Assembly (NCBI GenBank): GCA_049642465.1
Contig: JBAROV010000192.1
Coordinates: 1 to 48,226 of the forward strand
Direction: 5' to 3'
Origin: CAWDPQ01 sp049642465
Lineage (GTDB): Bacteria > Acidobacteriota > Vicinamibacteria > Vicinamibacterales > 2-12-FULL-66-21
Length of the DNA stretch: 48,226 bases
Part shown: positions 30,791 to 38,804 of the stretch, one piece after another
How positions within the stretch are numbered: position 1 is the first letter of the stretch
Layout of the letters: the number at the start of each line of letters is the position of its first letter
Made by a program: the position numbers and the translations under genes
The notes under the pieces: generated by a model
What the model was told of the DNA's origin: nothing
The model's input: the letters and a program-made list of their open reading frames with translations, nothing else
The model's database searches: none

Positions 30791-32329
30791 CTACTCCTTC
30801 ACCTCCGACAAGTCCGATTTCGCAGGTCCATTCACGACTCTTCCGTTCGGGTCGAATCGCGACCCATGGCACGGGCAGTCCCATGTCGAGGCGGCGGGAT
30901 TCCAGCTGACGATGCATCCAAGATGGGTGCAAACAGCGGATCGGCGGTGCAACTCGCCGGATTCGTCCCGGAACACCGCGATTTTGCGCAGTCCTTCGCG
31001 CACCACCGCGCCCGTGTTTGGCGCGATTTCGTCGACGCTCGACACTTCGCCTCCGGTAATCCAGGCGGCGTACTGCATGGCGACGTTCAGGTTTTCCTTG
31101 ACGAATTCTCCGGCGGCACCGGTGCGGATGCGAGACGGATCGTAGAGATCGGTCCACGGGTTCGCACGTCCGGCAATCAGGTCGGTGATGAGGATCCCAG
31201 CGATGGTGCCGTGGGTCATGCCCATCCCGGAGTCTCCCGTGGCGATGTAGACATTGTCAGCGTCCATCGGATTGCGGCCGATGAACGCCAGTCCATCCTG
31301 AGTCTCCATGACCTGACCGGACCAGCGGTACTCGACGTCGCGCGCGCCTGAGAATCGCTCGCGCATCCATTTTTCGAGTTCACCAAATCGGCGATCGGCG
31401 TCCTGCGCTTGTCCGGCCTTGTGGTCCTCGCCGCCGACGATCAACAGATCGATCGGCTCGTCGCCGTCTCCTCCGAGTTGTTTGCTGCTAATACGTTGCA
31501 GCCGGACGTAATGATAAGGATCGGCCGTATCCCAGTAGAGCGCATGCGTGATGGCGCCAGGCGCGACGCGCGCGGCGATGACGTACGTGTGGTAGGGCGC
31601 CTGCTTTGTATGGATCGCGACCTTGTCGTTGAATGGCACGTTCGTCGCCACAACTGCGGCTGCGGCTGTAACCCGACGGCCATCGGCCGTGGAGATCGTC
31701 GCGGAGTGGCCGCCGGTCACCGCTGTCGCGCGGGTACCAGTGCAGACCCGTCCGCCCAGCCGCACGAATGCGGCCGTCAGGCCGTTGAGGTATTTCAGCG
31801 GATGGAATTGACCCTGACGCGGGAAGTGCAGGCAGACTCCGGAATAGAAGCCGTGGACAGGTGGTGCGCTGAGACGCTGCACGGTCGCTCCTGCGGCTTT
31901 GGCCGCGTCGAGTTCCTCGTCGATTTCGCGGGCCCCGTGACCTTCGGCCGCAAACAAGTAACCGCTCACACGTTCGAAGTCGCAGTCGATCCTCTCGAGC
32001 TGCGATATCGCTTCGATGCGGTCAATCGCTGAGCGATGGCTGTGATAAGCCAGTCGCGCGCCCTCGCGCCCGTGCAGACGGAGGATCTCCACATAGCCAT
32101 CGTCGATCTCGTACGACAAATGTGCTGTCGTCACACCCGTTTGGCCGCAGCCGGGGCGTCCATCGTCGAGGAGGATGACTGAGCGTCCCTCTCTCGCGAG
32201 GAGATACGCCGTGGTAAGGCCCGCAATGCCCGCGCCGATCACGCAGACGTCGGCAGTCGCGTCGTTCGTCAAGGGTCCAAACTGATCAGGGTAGGCCGTA
32301 TCGAGCCACAGGGAAGTGCTGCGCGGCAT
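30791..32329 (-). CDS. FAD-dependent oxidoreductase with C-terminal Rieske 2Fe-2S domain
   Basis: 512 aa. Residues ~25-400 are a DadA/glycine-oxidase-type flavoprotein: ADVCVIGAGIAGLTTAYLLAREGRSVILLDD (FAD dinucleotide fold), CGQTGVTTAHLSY, ATNVPFNDKVAIHTKQAPYHTYVIA, and FIGRNPMDADNVYIATGDSGMGMTHGTIAG. The Rieske domain occupies the C-terminus, with Cys467-Thr-His469 in CTHLGC and Cys485..His488 in CPCHGSRF. This fusion is known in soil bacteria; the substrate is unknown. AAAGG lies upstream of ATG 32329. The 485-bp leader contains two copies of a structured element, so the gene may be under RNA control. Longer in-frame starts run into that leader and were rejected. Confidence 0.87.
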   Translation of the reverse strand: MPRSTSLWLDTAYPDQFGPLTNDATADVCVIGAGIAGLTTAYLLAREGRSVILLDDGRPGCGQTGVTTAHLSYEIDDGYVEILRLHGREGARLAYHSHRSAIDRIEAISQLERIDCDFERVSGYLFAAEGHGAREIDEELDAAKAAGATVQRLSAPPVHGFYSGVCLHFPRQGQFHPLKYLNGLTAAFVRLGGRVCTGTRATAVTGGHSATISTADGRRVTAAAAVVATNVPFNDKVAIHTKQAPYHTYVIAARVAPGAITHALYWDTADPYHYVRLQRISSKQLGGDGDEPIDLLIVGGEDHKAGQAQDADRRFGELEKWMRERFSGARDVEYRWSGQVMETQDGLAFIGRNPMDADNVYIATGDSGMGMTHGTIAGILITDLIAGRANPWTDLYDPSRIRTGAAGEFVKENLNVAMQYAAWITGGEVSSVDEIAPNTGAVVREGLRKIAVFRDESGELHRRSAVCTHLGCIVSWNPAASTWDCPCHGSRFDPNGRVVNGPAKSDLSEVKE

Positions 32330-32386
32330 TGTGTTGTGCCTTTCTCTCGTGAGCGTCATACGTTTCGTCGTGCAGGATTCCTGCCT

Positions 32387-32515
32387 GTACATGGCGGGAC
32401 AGGGAGGTTAGATAACCCTCCCTGCGCCGTATGGAAGGCCAATGAGGCGAGTCGGTTGCTCTGGCGGAACGCCTGAGCGAAATGTTGCTGTGATGTAGAG
32501 CAACGCGAGTGCCAC
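32387..32515. ncRNA. Structured RNA-like element, copy 1 (nearer the FAD/Rieske gene)
   Basis: 129 nt from GTACATG to GTGCCAC on the plus strand. Elements in order: stem A CAGGGAGG (32400-32407) with CCCTCCCTG (32416-32424), inner pairs GGTT/AACC; stem B GCC/GGC; GGCGAG (32446-32451); stem C GTTGCTC (32455-32461) with GAGCAAC (32498-32504), enclosing a GGCG-GAA-CGCC hairpin (32463-32473). The strand is uncertain: read on minus it would be a leader of the downstream gene, which I favour. No known riboswitch family was recognised. Confidence 0.6.
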
Positions 32516-32557
32516 TCCGCTCGCAGTGGAGCTGCCGAACGCTCACTGGATGACGCC

Positions 32558-32706
32558 GTACATGACAAGACAGGGAGGTCCGGAGACGCTCCCTGCAGCC
32601 TTGTGGCAGGCAACTGATGGCGAGGTGGTTGCTCCAGCGGAACGCCGAAGCGGCTCGTCGAGTCTGACTGACCCGACGCCCGTCTATAGAGCAACCGATG
32701 TGCCAC
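32558..32706. ncRNA. Structured RNA-like element, copy 2 (tandem paralogue)
   Basis: 149 nt, starting 171 bp from copy 1 and aligning with it nearly end to end: GTACATG, GACAGGGAGG, CTCCCTGC, GCC...AGGC, GGCGAG, GGTTGCTC, GCGGAACGCC, GAGCAAC, TGTGCCAC. Stem A is CAGGGAG (32571-32577) with CTCCCTG (32589-32595); its inner part is GTC/GAC where copy 1 has GGTT/AACC, that is, changed on both sides yet still paired. Stem C is 32628-32634 with 32689-32695 and encloses an extra 9-bp hairpin around 32655-32677, absent in copy 1. Stem conservation with compensating change supports a functional RNA. Confidence 0.62.
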
Positions 32707-32814
32707 GAGGAAAAGCCCAGAAAAACGGCCGGAAAGCGCAGTGTGCCGCAGCAGTGTGTAATCAAGAACACACCGAGCCCAGCCGTGGAGGGAAGCTCAC
32801 GCCACAAGTGGTTC

Positions 32815-34509
32815 CTATTTCGGGCGAGTCGAAGGAAGCTGGGCCAGGTTCTCCCGCCGGCTCGCGAGCAGGCGTCGAACCGGGATGAATAAGAGCCGCG
32901 CCACAACGAGAGAGACAGCGCACCACGCAAGCATGAGAACGGGCGCGAGCGCACTGCGCTCGAAAACGCGTGTCGCCACCAAGACGATGAGCAGTGCTGC
33001 CCCCGCGCAGACGCTCGAAGCTACCATCCCCAACAACGTGGCGGCTGCATGGGCGTTGCTGGCCCGGCCGATGCTGTTGAGATCCACGGCACGAGGAAAA
33101 AGCGCGGAAAGCGCGGCGCCGATAGGCGCAATGAGCAGCATGGTGGCGAGGAACCCGAGCGGGACGGTTAGCCACAGTGCCACGTCTCCGCCCGGGAACA
33201 GCAGCGCCGCGCCGAGCACACAAAGCAGCGCCGGTACGCCGGCCGTGACGACGTTCGCAATGGCCTTGCCCCGGAGCAGATCACGGTCGTCAATTGGGGA
33301 CAGGAACTCGAGCGTCAGCCCCGCGCGGTCGATCGCGAACTGGTTCATGGCAATCGGAAGGATCGCAAGCAGGCTGACAAAGGAGCCGAAGATCGCGAGG
33401 GCCAGCCCGCTTCGCAGGGCCATCAGCCCAAACCCCTCCCCGGACCCAGCTTGCCAGGTCATGGCCCCAAACATGAGGAACACAATGAGCGGGGAGAGCA
33501 GAATGGAGCGCCCACGCGGTGTGCGAACCGCCAATCGAATCTGGGCCAGGGCGACGGCCGATGCTCCCGGCGACACAGCCGGGATTCGCCAGAGGCGTGT
33601 CGCCGCCGTCGAGCCCCGGCGGCGGGCTCCTGTTGACCCCGGCGACTCGAGAATCCGGCCGAATAGCAGCAAGCCGCAGGCGTGCAGCGCGCCGGCGGCG
33701 AGCGCCAGGCCGCCAAGCGGCCGCAACACACTCAACTCACCGATCGACACCAGATCGCTCGTCGCGCGCGCGTACATCTCGGAGGGTACGCGCGGGAGCA
33801 CCTCATGCTCGAACGTCGTAAGCCAAGCTGGATCGCGCGAGCTCGCCCGGTGCGGATCGGCGCTGACGCGGCCGCTTTGCAGAACGGCCGGAATCATACT
33901 GACGAGCGGCACGACGAGGATAAACACAAGTGCGAGCAGCTCGCCGCGTCGTCTGTCGCGAAACATCAGATGCAGGAGGCTCGTCGCGACCGAGGTCGTT
34001 CCAAGAAGCACCAGCAGGAACAGCACCCCGGATACCAGTGTAAGCAGCGCCGCCAACACTGCACCGCCCGCGAGCATTCCCAAGGGAATTGCGAGGATCA
34101 CCGGGACGACGAGCGCCAGCCAGGGATCCGTGAGGGCGGTGGCCGTCTCCGCGACGTACAAGGTGGAACGCGAGATTGGCAGCAGCAACAGACGCACCGC
34201 ACTCGTTCGCTCGTTCGCCGGCAGCAGAAACGGTCCGGCGATTGTCAACAACGTCGCGGCGAGCAGCAGGAATCGCAGCGCCTCGAAGGGCAGTGGATGC
34301 GGGTTGCCCTGCGCCAGCGACCAACCACCGTAGGCGCCGGCGCCGGCGAGCACAATGGCCGAGGGGATCATCAGCACGGCGGCCATGATTGGCCCGAGCT
34401 GTTCGATGGCCACTGAGAATCGCTCGAGACGGTCGCGGGCGCCCGTGCGCTCGAGGGAATTCATCAACACGCGCCAGCGCATCCAGAGAAACGCGCGAAG
34501 GATTGCCAT
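32815..34509 (-). CDS. ABC-2-type transporter permease-like membrane protein
   Basis: 564 aa with roughly ten to twelve hydrophobic segments: IMAAVLMIPSAIVLAGAGAYGGWSLAQ, ALVVPVILAIPLGMLAGGAVLAALLTLVSGVLFLLVLLG, LLALVFILVVPLVSMIP, and GFLATMLLIAPIGAALSALFPRAVDLNSIGRASNAHAAATLLGMVASSVCAGAALLIVLV. Its start ATG 34509 overlaps the ATPase stop by 1 nt (TGATG), so it is the membrane half of an exporter with the downstream-numbered gene. Family-level substrate is unknown. It is longer than most ABC-2 permeases, which suggests a fused two-lobe arrangement. The 3' end borders the structured leader. Confidence 0.75.
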   Translation of the reverse strand: MAILRAFLWMRWRVLMNSLERTGARDRLERFSVAIEQLGPIMAAVLMIPSAIVLAGAGAYGGWSLAQGNPHPLPFEALRFLLLAATLLTIAGPFLLPANERTSAVRLLLLPISRSTLYVAETATALTDPWLALVVPVILAIPLGMLAGGAVLAALLTLVSGVLFLLVLLGTTSVATSLLHLMFRDRRRGELLALVFILVVPLVSMIPAVLQSGRVSADPHRASSRDPAWLTTFEHEVLPRVPSEMYARATSDLVSIGELSVLRPLGGLALAAGALHACGLLLFGRILESPGSTGARRRGSTAATRLWRIPAVSPGASAVALAQIRLAVRTPRGRSILLSPLIVFLMFGAMTWQAGSGEGFGLMALRSGLALAIFGSFVSLLAILPIAMNQFAIDRAGLTLEFLSPIDDRDLLRGKAIANVVTAGVPALLCVLGAALLFPGGDVALWLTVPLGFLATMLLIAPIGAALSALFPRAVDLNSIGRASNAHAAATLLGMVASSVCAGAALLIVLVATRVFERSALAPVLMLAWCAVSLVVARLLFIPVRRLLASRRENLAQLPSTRPK

Positions 34510-35270
34510 CAAATCCAGTCCAGCGCGTGATGGGCGCGGCCCTCGCCGCCCACGAGTTCAATGAACAGTTCTTCGAGCGTTCGCCCGACGCCTGCACCCG
34601 AACGCAGTTCTTCGATTCGCCCCTGAGCCACCAGCCGTCCTCGCGCAATGACCCCGATGTGGGTGGACAGACGCTCCACGATTTCAAGGATGTGCGAGGT
34701 CAAGAAGATCGTCCCACCGCGCGCGACAAACGACTGCAGGAGATCCTTGATCTGCCTGGAGGCCACCGCGTCAATGCCTTCGAAGGGTTCGTCGAGAAAC
34801 AACAAGCGCGGAGCCGGTAACAGCGCGGCAGCGAGCGACAATTTCTTCCGCATGCCGTGCGAGAAATCCGTGACAAGCGTGTTCGACGCCGTCTGAAGGT
34901 CCATCAATTCCAGCAGATCCTTCGATCGGGCGCCCGTGGTCGCGTCATCCAGGCCGTGCACCTGCGCGACAAACGCGAGCGTCTCTTGTGCCGTCAGACG
35001 GTCGAAGAGCGCGAGATCTTCCGGGACGACACCAATGCGCCGCTTCACCTGAACCGCATCGGCTGTCGGATCGATGCCCAGGATGCGCATCGACCCTTTC
35101 GTTGGACGGAGGAGCCCGGTGAGACACTTGATGGTGGTGGATTTGCCCGCGCCGTTGGGCCCGAGGAACCCGTAGAAGCTGCCCGCCGGCACGGCAAGAT
35201 CGATCCCATCGACCGCGACGAACCCGGCAAATTCCCGGGTCAGTCCGTGCGTTTCGACCGCAAGATCCAT
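34509..35270 (-). CDS. ABC transporter ATP-binding protein
   Basis: 253 aa. Complete nucleotide-binding domain: GLTREFAGFVAVDGIDLAV, Walker A GPNGAGKS, IGVVPEDLALFDRLTAQETLAFV (Q-loop Gln replaced by Glu in this subfamily), signature FSHGMRKKLSLAAALL in place of LSGGQ, Walker B LLFLDEPFEGID, and H-loop LTSHI. FSHGM is seen in ABC-2-type exporters such as drug or bacteriocin exporters. It is first in the two-gene operon; translation of the permease is coupled through TGATG. The 81-bp gap to the divergent DUF255 gene must hold both promoters. Confidence 0.9.
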   Translation of the reverse strand: MDLAVETHGLTREFAGFVAVDGIDLAVPAGSFYGFLGPNGAGKSTTIKCLTGLLRPTKGSMRILGIDPTADAVQVKRRIGVVPEDLALFDRLTAQETLAFVAQVHGLDDATTGARSKDLLELMDLQTASNTLVTDFSHGMRKKLSLAAALLPAPRLLFLDEPFEGIDAVASRQIKDLLQSFVARGGTIFLTSHILEIVERLSTHIGVIARGRLVAQGRIEELRSGAGVGRTLEELFIELVGGEGRAHHALDWI

Positions 35271-35351
35271 CGTGGGATTCTATCTGCTGCCGGCTCTGCC
35301 GTGTGCGCCGGTGTCAGGAGGTGTACGATCAGGGGATGAGGTCGTCGCCCG

Positions 35352-37511
35352 ATGAATCGCCTGGCCGGAGAGCGTAGCCCCTACCTGCTGCAGCACGCCG
35401 GAAACCCTGTGGATTGGTATCCGTGGGGTGACGACGCCTTCGCCCGGGCGCGGAGCGAAGACAAACCGATCTTTCTCTCGATCGGCTACTCCACCTGCCA
35501 CTGGTGTCACGTGATGGAGCACGAGTCGTTCGAGAACGCGGCGATCGCCGGGATGCTGAACTCGGCGTTCGTCTCCATCAAGGTGGACCGGGAAGAGCGA
35601 CCCGACGTCGATCGCGTGTACATGGCGTTCGTGCAATCCACGACCGGCGCTGGCGGATGGCCGATGAGCGTCTTTCTGACGCCGGATTTGAAGCCGTTTT
35701 ATGGAGGTACGTATTTTCCTCCGACGTCACGATGGGGCCGGCCAGGATTCACGGATCTCCTGAACGAGCTCGCGCGCGTCTGGAAGGAGGATCGGCCGCG
35801 CGTCGAGCAGGCCGCCGGCGAGCTGTTCGATCGTCTCCGCCTCGCGACGAGCAGCCGTCGCCGGGACGGCGAGACCGCTATCGCTGGTCCCGACGCACTG
35901 CGCGCTGGAGTCGAGCAGTTTCAAATGGCGTTCGATACGCGCCGGGGCGGTTTCGGCGATGCGCCGAAGTTTCCGCGACCTTCGGAGCTGTTGTTCCTGC
36001 TGCGAGAGCATGCGCGCGGCCGCTCGAACGGCGAAAGCGCCCAGGCCCCGCTGCTCATGGCTGTGGCGACGCTCCGCGCGATGGCCCTCGGCGGCATGCG
36101 CGACCACATCGGCGGCGGCTTCCATCGATACTCCGTAGACGGCGAGTGGCGCGTACCGCATTTCGAGAAAATGCTCTACGACCAGGCGCAGCTTGTCCTG
36201 GCGTTTCTGGAAGCCAGCCAGGCGACTGGCGACAGCTTCTATTCAGCGGTTGCGGAAGACACGCTGCACTACATCCTGCGAGACATGACGGGACCGCATG
36301 GCGGGTTCTTCTCGGCGGAGGACGCCGACAGTCTCCCCGCGGAAGCAGCAAACTCGCCGTCTGCGCACAAGCGCGAGGGCGCGTTTTACGTCTGGAGCGA
36401 TCAGGAGATTGAGTCGCTGCTCGGCGCCGACGCAGCCATCGCCAGATTGCGCTTTGGTATTCAGCCAGGCGGCAACGCGCCACACGATCCGCAGGGGGAG
36501 TTGACGGGCAAGAATCTGCTTTACACAGCACAAAGTATCGAGGACGTTGCTGCGCGAACGGGTCGGCAGCCGGACGAAATCGTCGCGGCACTCGCCCGAA
36601 TACGGTCCATCCTGTTTGACGCGCGCGCCAGTCGGCCACGTCCGCATCTCGACGACAAGATCCTCACGGCGTGGAACGGTTTGATGGTCGCCGCGTTCGC
36701 TCGTGCGGCGCGCGTGCTGCCGGAAAGTTCGTCAGCCAACCGCTATCTGGAAGCCGCGGAACGCGCAGCGCGCTTCATTCGGCAATCGCTATGGCGCGAG
36801 AACGACGGTCGTTTGCTGCGGCGTTTCCGCGACGGCGAATCAGCGATCGATGGATATGCCGAGGACTACGCCTGCTTGATATTCGGGCTGCTCGAACTGT
36901 TTCAGGCCACCGGAGACTCTGAATGGCTCGACTGGGCCACAACCCTTCAAGAGCGTCAGGACGCACAATTCTGGGACGACGAGGATGCGGGGTGGTTCAG
37001 TACAGGGGGTGAGGACCCGACCGTTCTCCTCCGGCTCAAGGAAGACTACGACGGCGCGGAGCCTGCGGCCAGCTCAGTGTCGGTTCTCAACCTGCTGACG
37101 CTGGCACATCTCACCGGGTTGGAGGGTGCCGAATCGAAAGCCGAACGCACGGTCGCACGGTTTGGACCCCGCATCGGCGCCGCCGCCCGTGCCGTTCCGA
37201 TGATGATGTGCGCGCTCTCGCAGTGGCATGCCGGCATGGCTCAGGTCGTGATTATCGGCGAGCCGCAGGCAGAACGAACACGTGCGCTCAACCTCGCGCT
37301 CGCACGGACCTACTTGCCGTTCTCGATAATGATTCCGGTGACACCAGGAGCGTCGCAGCAAACTCTGTCGCGGCGTCTGCCGTTCATCGCGATGATGACT
37401 GCGGGTCCTGGCGCGGCTGCGTACGTGTGCCGGGATTTCACCTGTCGTCAGCCCGTATTCGAGTCGGATGCGCTCATCGAAGAACTCAGGGGAGCGACGA
37501 GAGTGCCATGA
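35352..37511 (+). CDS. DUF255 thioredoxin-domain protein (YyaL/SSP20 family)
   Basis: 719 aa. N-terminal thioredoxin-like DUF255 domain: NRLAGERSPYLLQHAGNPVDWYPWGDDAF, SIGYSTCHWCHVMEHESFEN with Cys49 and Cys52, GGWPMSVFLTPDLKPFYGGTYFPP. The middle and C-terminal part is an (alpha/alpha)6-type barrel: FPRPSELLFLLREH, GGFHRYSVDGEWRVPHFEKMLYDQAQL, GGFFSAEDADS, DDKILTAWNGLMVAAFARAAR, and DGYAEDYACLIFGLLELFQ. The family is universal but its exact role is unclear; redox or sugar-related roles have been proposed. It ends with CRDFTCRQPV. The stop overlaps the next start by 4 bp (ATGA). Confidence 0.92.
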   Translation: MNRLAGERSPYLLQHAGNPVDWYPWGDDAFARARSEDKPIFLSIGYSTCHWCHVMEHESFENAAIAGMLNSAFVSIKVDREERPDVDRVYMAFVQSTTGAGGWPMSVFLTPDLKPFYGGTYFPPTSRWGRPGFTDLLNELARVWKEDRPRVEQAAGELFDRLRLATSSRRRDGETAIAGPDALRAGVEQFQMAFDTRRGGFGDAPKFPRPSELLFLLREHARGRSNGESAQAPLLMAVATLRAMALGGMRDHIGGGFHRYSVDGEWRVPHFEKMLYDQAQLVLAFLEASQATGDSFYSAVAEDTLHYILRDMTGPHGGFFSAEDADSLPAEAANSPSAHKREGAFYVWSDQEIESLLGADAAIARLRFGIQPGGNAPHDPQGELTGKNLLYTAQSIEDVAARTGRQPDEIVAALARIRSILFDARASRPRPHLDDKILTAWNGLMVAAFARAARVLPESSSANRYLEAAERAARFIRQSLWRENDGRLLRRFRDGESAIDGYAEDYACLIFGLLELFQATGDSEWLDWATTLQERQDAQFWDDEDAGWFSTGGEDPTVLLRLKEDYDGAEPAASSVSVLNLLTLAHLTGLEGAESKAERTVARFGPRIGAAARAVPMMMCALSQWHAGMAQVVIIGEPQAERTRALNLALARTYLPFSIMIPVTPGASQQTLSRRLPFIAMMTAGPGAAAYVCRDFTCRQPVFESDALIEELRGATRVP

Positions 37512-38281
37512 GTGCACTGCTCACGGTTGCATTCGACGCGAATCGCACCCGCGCTGCATTCAAGCTCGACCACCCCACGGGAAACATCATCACGTCTGAA
37601 ATGATCGATGCCCTTGCAGCGGCGCTCGAGCCGCTCAACGAGTATGCGCACCTGAAACTGATTACCATCGAGGGCGCCGGTGATGACTTCAGCTTTGGCG
37701 CCAGTATTCCTGAGCACACGGCCGAGCAGATCGGCACAGTACTGCCGCGCATGCACCGCCTCGTTCAGGATCTCCTCGACGCCGCCGCTGTCACCGCGGC
37801 GATTGTTCGTGGCCGGTGCCTTGGTGGAGGTTTTGAGCTGGCGCTCGCCTGCGATTTCATTTTCGCTGCGGACAACGCGATCCTGGGGCTGCCGGAGATT
37901 TCCCTCGGGGTGTTCCCGCCGGCTGCCGCGGCGCTTCTGCCGGTCAAGGTCGGCGGGGCTCGTGCCGCGCGCGCCATCCTCACCGGTGAGTTGCGGCCCG
38001 CAGCGGATTGGTCCCGTCATGGGCTGATTGAGCTGATCGCGCCCGAGCCGTCTCTGAACGAGACTGTCGATCGCTGGTTCGAACGCCATCTCGCGCCGAA
38101 GTCGGCCGCCAGCCTCCGTCACGCTGCTGCGGCAGCGCGGTGGAGTGCGGCCGACCATGTTCGTCGCACGCTGCCCGAACTCGAGCGGCTATACTTGGGC
38201 AGCCTGATGCGAACCCACGACGCGACGGAAGGGGTCGCGGCGTTTCTGGAAAAACGTTCGCCACGGTGGCTAGACAGGTAA
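37508..38281 (+). CDS. Enoyl-CoA hydratase family, cyclohexa-1,5-dienecarbonyl-CoA hydratase-like
   Basis: 257 aa crotonase-fold protein from ATG 37508, which overlaps the preceding stop (ATGA). Landmarks: FKLDHPTGNIITSEMIDALAAALE, ITIEGAGDDFSFGASIPEH (oxyanion hole), IVRGRCLGGGFELALACDFIFA, and GLPEISLGVFPPAAAALLPVKVGG. The HPTGNIIT and FSFGASIPEH motifs are those of proteins annotated as cyclohexadienecarbonyl-CoA hydratases, which act in anaerobic benzoyl-CoA breakdown. No other benzoate gene is present here, so general enoyl-CoA hydration is also possible. Longer upstream starts lie inside the DUF255 gene and were discarded. Confidence 0.75.
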   Translation: MSALLTVAFDANRTRAAFKLDHPTGNIITSEMIDALAAALEPLNEYAHLKLITIEGAGDDFSFGASIPEHTAEQIGTVLPRMHRLVQDLLDAAAVTAAIVRGRCLGGGFELALACDFIFAADNAILGLPEISLGVFPPAAAALLPVKVGGARAARAILTGELRPAADWSRHGLIELIAPEPSLNETVDRWFERHLAPKSAASLRHAAAAARWSAADHVRRTLPELERLYLGSLMRTHDATEGVAAFLEKRSPRWLDR

Positions 38282-38284
38282 AAT
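38279..38284 (+). promoter_or_regulatory. Candidate -10 for the 119-aa gene
   Basis: GGTAAAATC gives TAAAAT, 12 bp before ATG 38297, overlapping the stop of the hydratase gene. A near-leaderless mRNA would result. Confidence 0.35.
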
Positions 38285-38296
38285 CACCGCCGTACC

Positions 38297-38656
38297 ATGC
38301 CGATAACCTTTGATGTCGAGATCGTGCTTCGTGAGCGCGACTATGCGGTCACGGAGCACGTGGCGCACGCGGGCAACGAACCCGGCGGCTGGACCGAGCA
38401 GGACGTCGAGTCGGTATTGAAAGCCATCCTGCTGGCGATCGACCGGGTAAAGAACCCGGATGTCGAAAGCCGATATGTGGCGCTGCGAGGTTTCAGTTGG
38501 ATTGTCGAGCCCACATCGGAAGGCGTGGTCATAGCCATAGAAATTCCAAGCGGCGCCGCGGTGGCCGGACCGTTCGGTATCGACCAGCCGCGTTTGGACC
38601 GACTGATTACCCGGGTGCTGGCCGCCGCCCGTCCTTCCCGACCGGTCGTGCACTGA
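38297..38656 (+). CDS. Hypothetical protein, 119 aa
   Basis: Not recognised. Soluble, slightly acidic protein starting MPITFDVEIVLRERDYAVTEHVAHAG; the middle helix is WTEQDVESVLKAILLAIDRV. A strand-rich part (ESRYVALRGFSWIVEPTSEGVVIAIEIPSGAAVAGPF) follows, and a C-terminal helix LDRLITRVLAAAR. No signal peptide, membrane segment or cysteine is present. It is a single gene with good codon structure between the hydratase and the PilZ-type regulator; it may be a small regulator or a partner of the latter, but that is only a guess. Confidence 0.65.
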   Translation: MPITFDVEIVLRERDYAVTEHVAHAGNEPGGWTEQDVESVLKAILLAIDRVKNPDVESRYVALRGFSWIVEPTSEGVVIAIEIPSGAAVAGPFGIDQPRLDRLITRVLAAARPSRPVVH

Positions 38657-38769
38657 TTTCAGCTCTTTCCGGCGGCTTACGAATTCGCAGGCCCGCGAGC
38701 GAGAAATCGCGTGAAATCCTCGGAAAATGGCGGATTCCCGGCGGCATCGTCCTTGCGGCGGCGCCGGGC

Positions 38770-38785
38770 AGGCGCACCTCTGCGC
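38770..38785 (+). terminator. 6-bp hairpin before the receiver-PilZ gene
   Basis: GGCGCA and TGCGCC pair around CCTC in the 148-bp gap between the 119-aa gene and the regulator. It could terminate the upstream unit. The rest of the gap shows nothing else. Confidence 0.35.
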
Positions 38786-38804
38786 CGCTCACACCAGGGC
38801 GGTC

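Larger units (their letters stand above)
32330..32814 (-). other. 485-bp non-coding leader between ABC permease and FAD/Rieske gene
   Basis: No convincing gene lies in this gap; the ORFs of 64-222 codons crossing it do not resemble proteins and run through repeated RNA-like sequence. It contains two tandem copies of one element (see separate entries), and a small hairpin GCAGG-ATT-CCTGC at 32372-32384 close to the start codon. The 32707-32814 part shows nothing further that I can identify. Confidence 0.7.

Noticed and set aside
32387..32706. Tandem element as integron attC sites or a known riboswitch (glycine, cobalamin, SAM)
   Set aside because: The stem arm GTTGCTC does not fit the attC core GTTRRRY, there are no cassettes between the copies, and no integrase gene. 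None of the riboswitch core motifs that I know is present.
32526..32888. ORFs of 64-222 codons across the leader region on both strands
   Set aside because: They run through the repeated stems, have no protein-like pattern, and overlap one another.
32885..34333. 482-codon ORF on the plus strand
   Set aside because: Antisense shadow of the ABC permease; Arg/Ser-rich composition without domains.
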